NCBI GenBank assembly: GCA_036009105.1
Contig: DASYMJ010000170.1
Coordinates: 1-24,168 of the forward strand
Length of the DNA: 24,168 bases
From: JAFAVZ01 sp036009105
Lineage (GTDB): Bacteria > Acidobacteriota > Thermoanaerobaculia > Gp7-AA8
Direction of reading: 5' to 3'
Part shown: positions 24,110 through 24,168 of the stretch, in pieces
Layout: every line of letters begins with the position of its first letter
Numbering within the stretch: the first letter of the stretch is position 1
Made by a program: the position numbers and the translations under genes
The notes under the pieces: model-generated
Database searches by the model: none
What the model saw: only the letters and a program-made list of their open reading frames with translations
Told to the model about the DNA's origin: nothing

Positions 24110-24168
24110 CTAGTGATTGTTGCGGTGCACCTGCCCCTCGCCGCCGCTGTTCGAGCGGGGCTGGGGGG
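24110..24168 (-). CDS. Possible C-terminal end of a gene running in from the right
   Basis: On the minus strand an open frame enters from the window edge and ends at TAG 24110-24112 after 18 codons (ending GGEGQVHRNNH). It is Gly-, Asn- and His-rich. The stop lies directly beside the inverted palindrome copy, as expected for the end of a gene, but the stretch is too short to identify or confirm. Confidence 0.35.
   Translation of the reverse strand, partial: PQPRSNSGGEGQVHRNNH

Overview
The window is GC-rich, densely packed bacterial DNA with many 4-base start/stop overlaps. The gene content, the style of the secreted protein at 4754-5845 and the abundance of GC-rich palindromic repeats look to me like an Acidobacteriota-type genome, perhaps Thermoanaerobaculia. 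That placement is an impression from protein style and was not tested by any search.

Left part (1-4669): the edge of a surface-polysaccharide locus. It holds the start of a NusG/RfaH-type antiterminator (minus strand, runs off the window), a Wzz-like chain-length protein (plus strand), and a minus-strand operon of sugar aminotransferase (DegT family), rhomboid protease and NAD-dependent epimerase, joined by ATGA overlaps. The Wzz-like gene and the epimerase converge on a long imperfect palindrome that supplies the stop codons of both. A secreted protein of unknown function (4754-5845) and tyrS (5903-7111, minus) follow.

Centre (7128-14097): a histidine operon with order hisL-hisZ-hisG-hisD-hisC-hisB-hisH-hisA/F-hisIE. 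It has a near-consensus promoter, a 15-residue leader peptide with five consecutive His codons, and a complete hand-foldable attenuator. In that attenuator A:B, C:D and E:F pairings compete with B:C and D:E, and E:F is an intrinsic terminator. HisA and HisF are fused in one 484-residue polypeptide. HisZ carries an in-frame copy of a GC-rich palindrome that occurs five more times in the window. HisD is unusually short. No histidinol-phosphate phosphatase gene is present.

Right-centre (14080-20497): a minus-strand Uma2-family protein, then a plus-strand run of cytidine deaminase, exported adenosine/MTA-deaminase-like amidohydrolase, lipoprotein phosphodiesterase/nucleotide pyrophosphatase and a large GT-C-like membrane protein. 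The first three suggest salvage of nucleotides from outside the cytoplasm.

Right part (20565-24168, minus strand): a small two-helix membrane protein, an MscS-like channel with a cyclic-nucleotide-binding domain, a sigma54-dependent response regulator and a 77-residue unknown. A perfect 32-bp inverted repeat built from an ATTGAAA heptamer lies between the channel and the regulator. A cluster of four GC-rich palindromes sits near the right edge.

The strongest points for follow-up are the histidine attenuator, the HisA-HisF fusion and the in-frame repeat in hisZ. All motif and pairing calls were made by eye; no database search or folding calculation was run.
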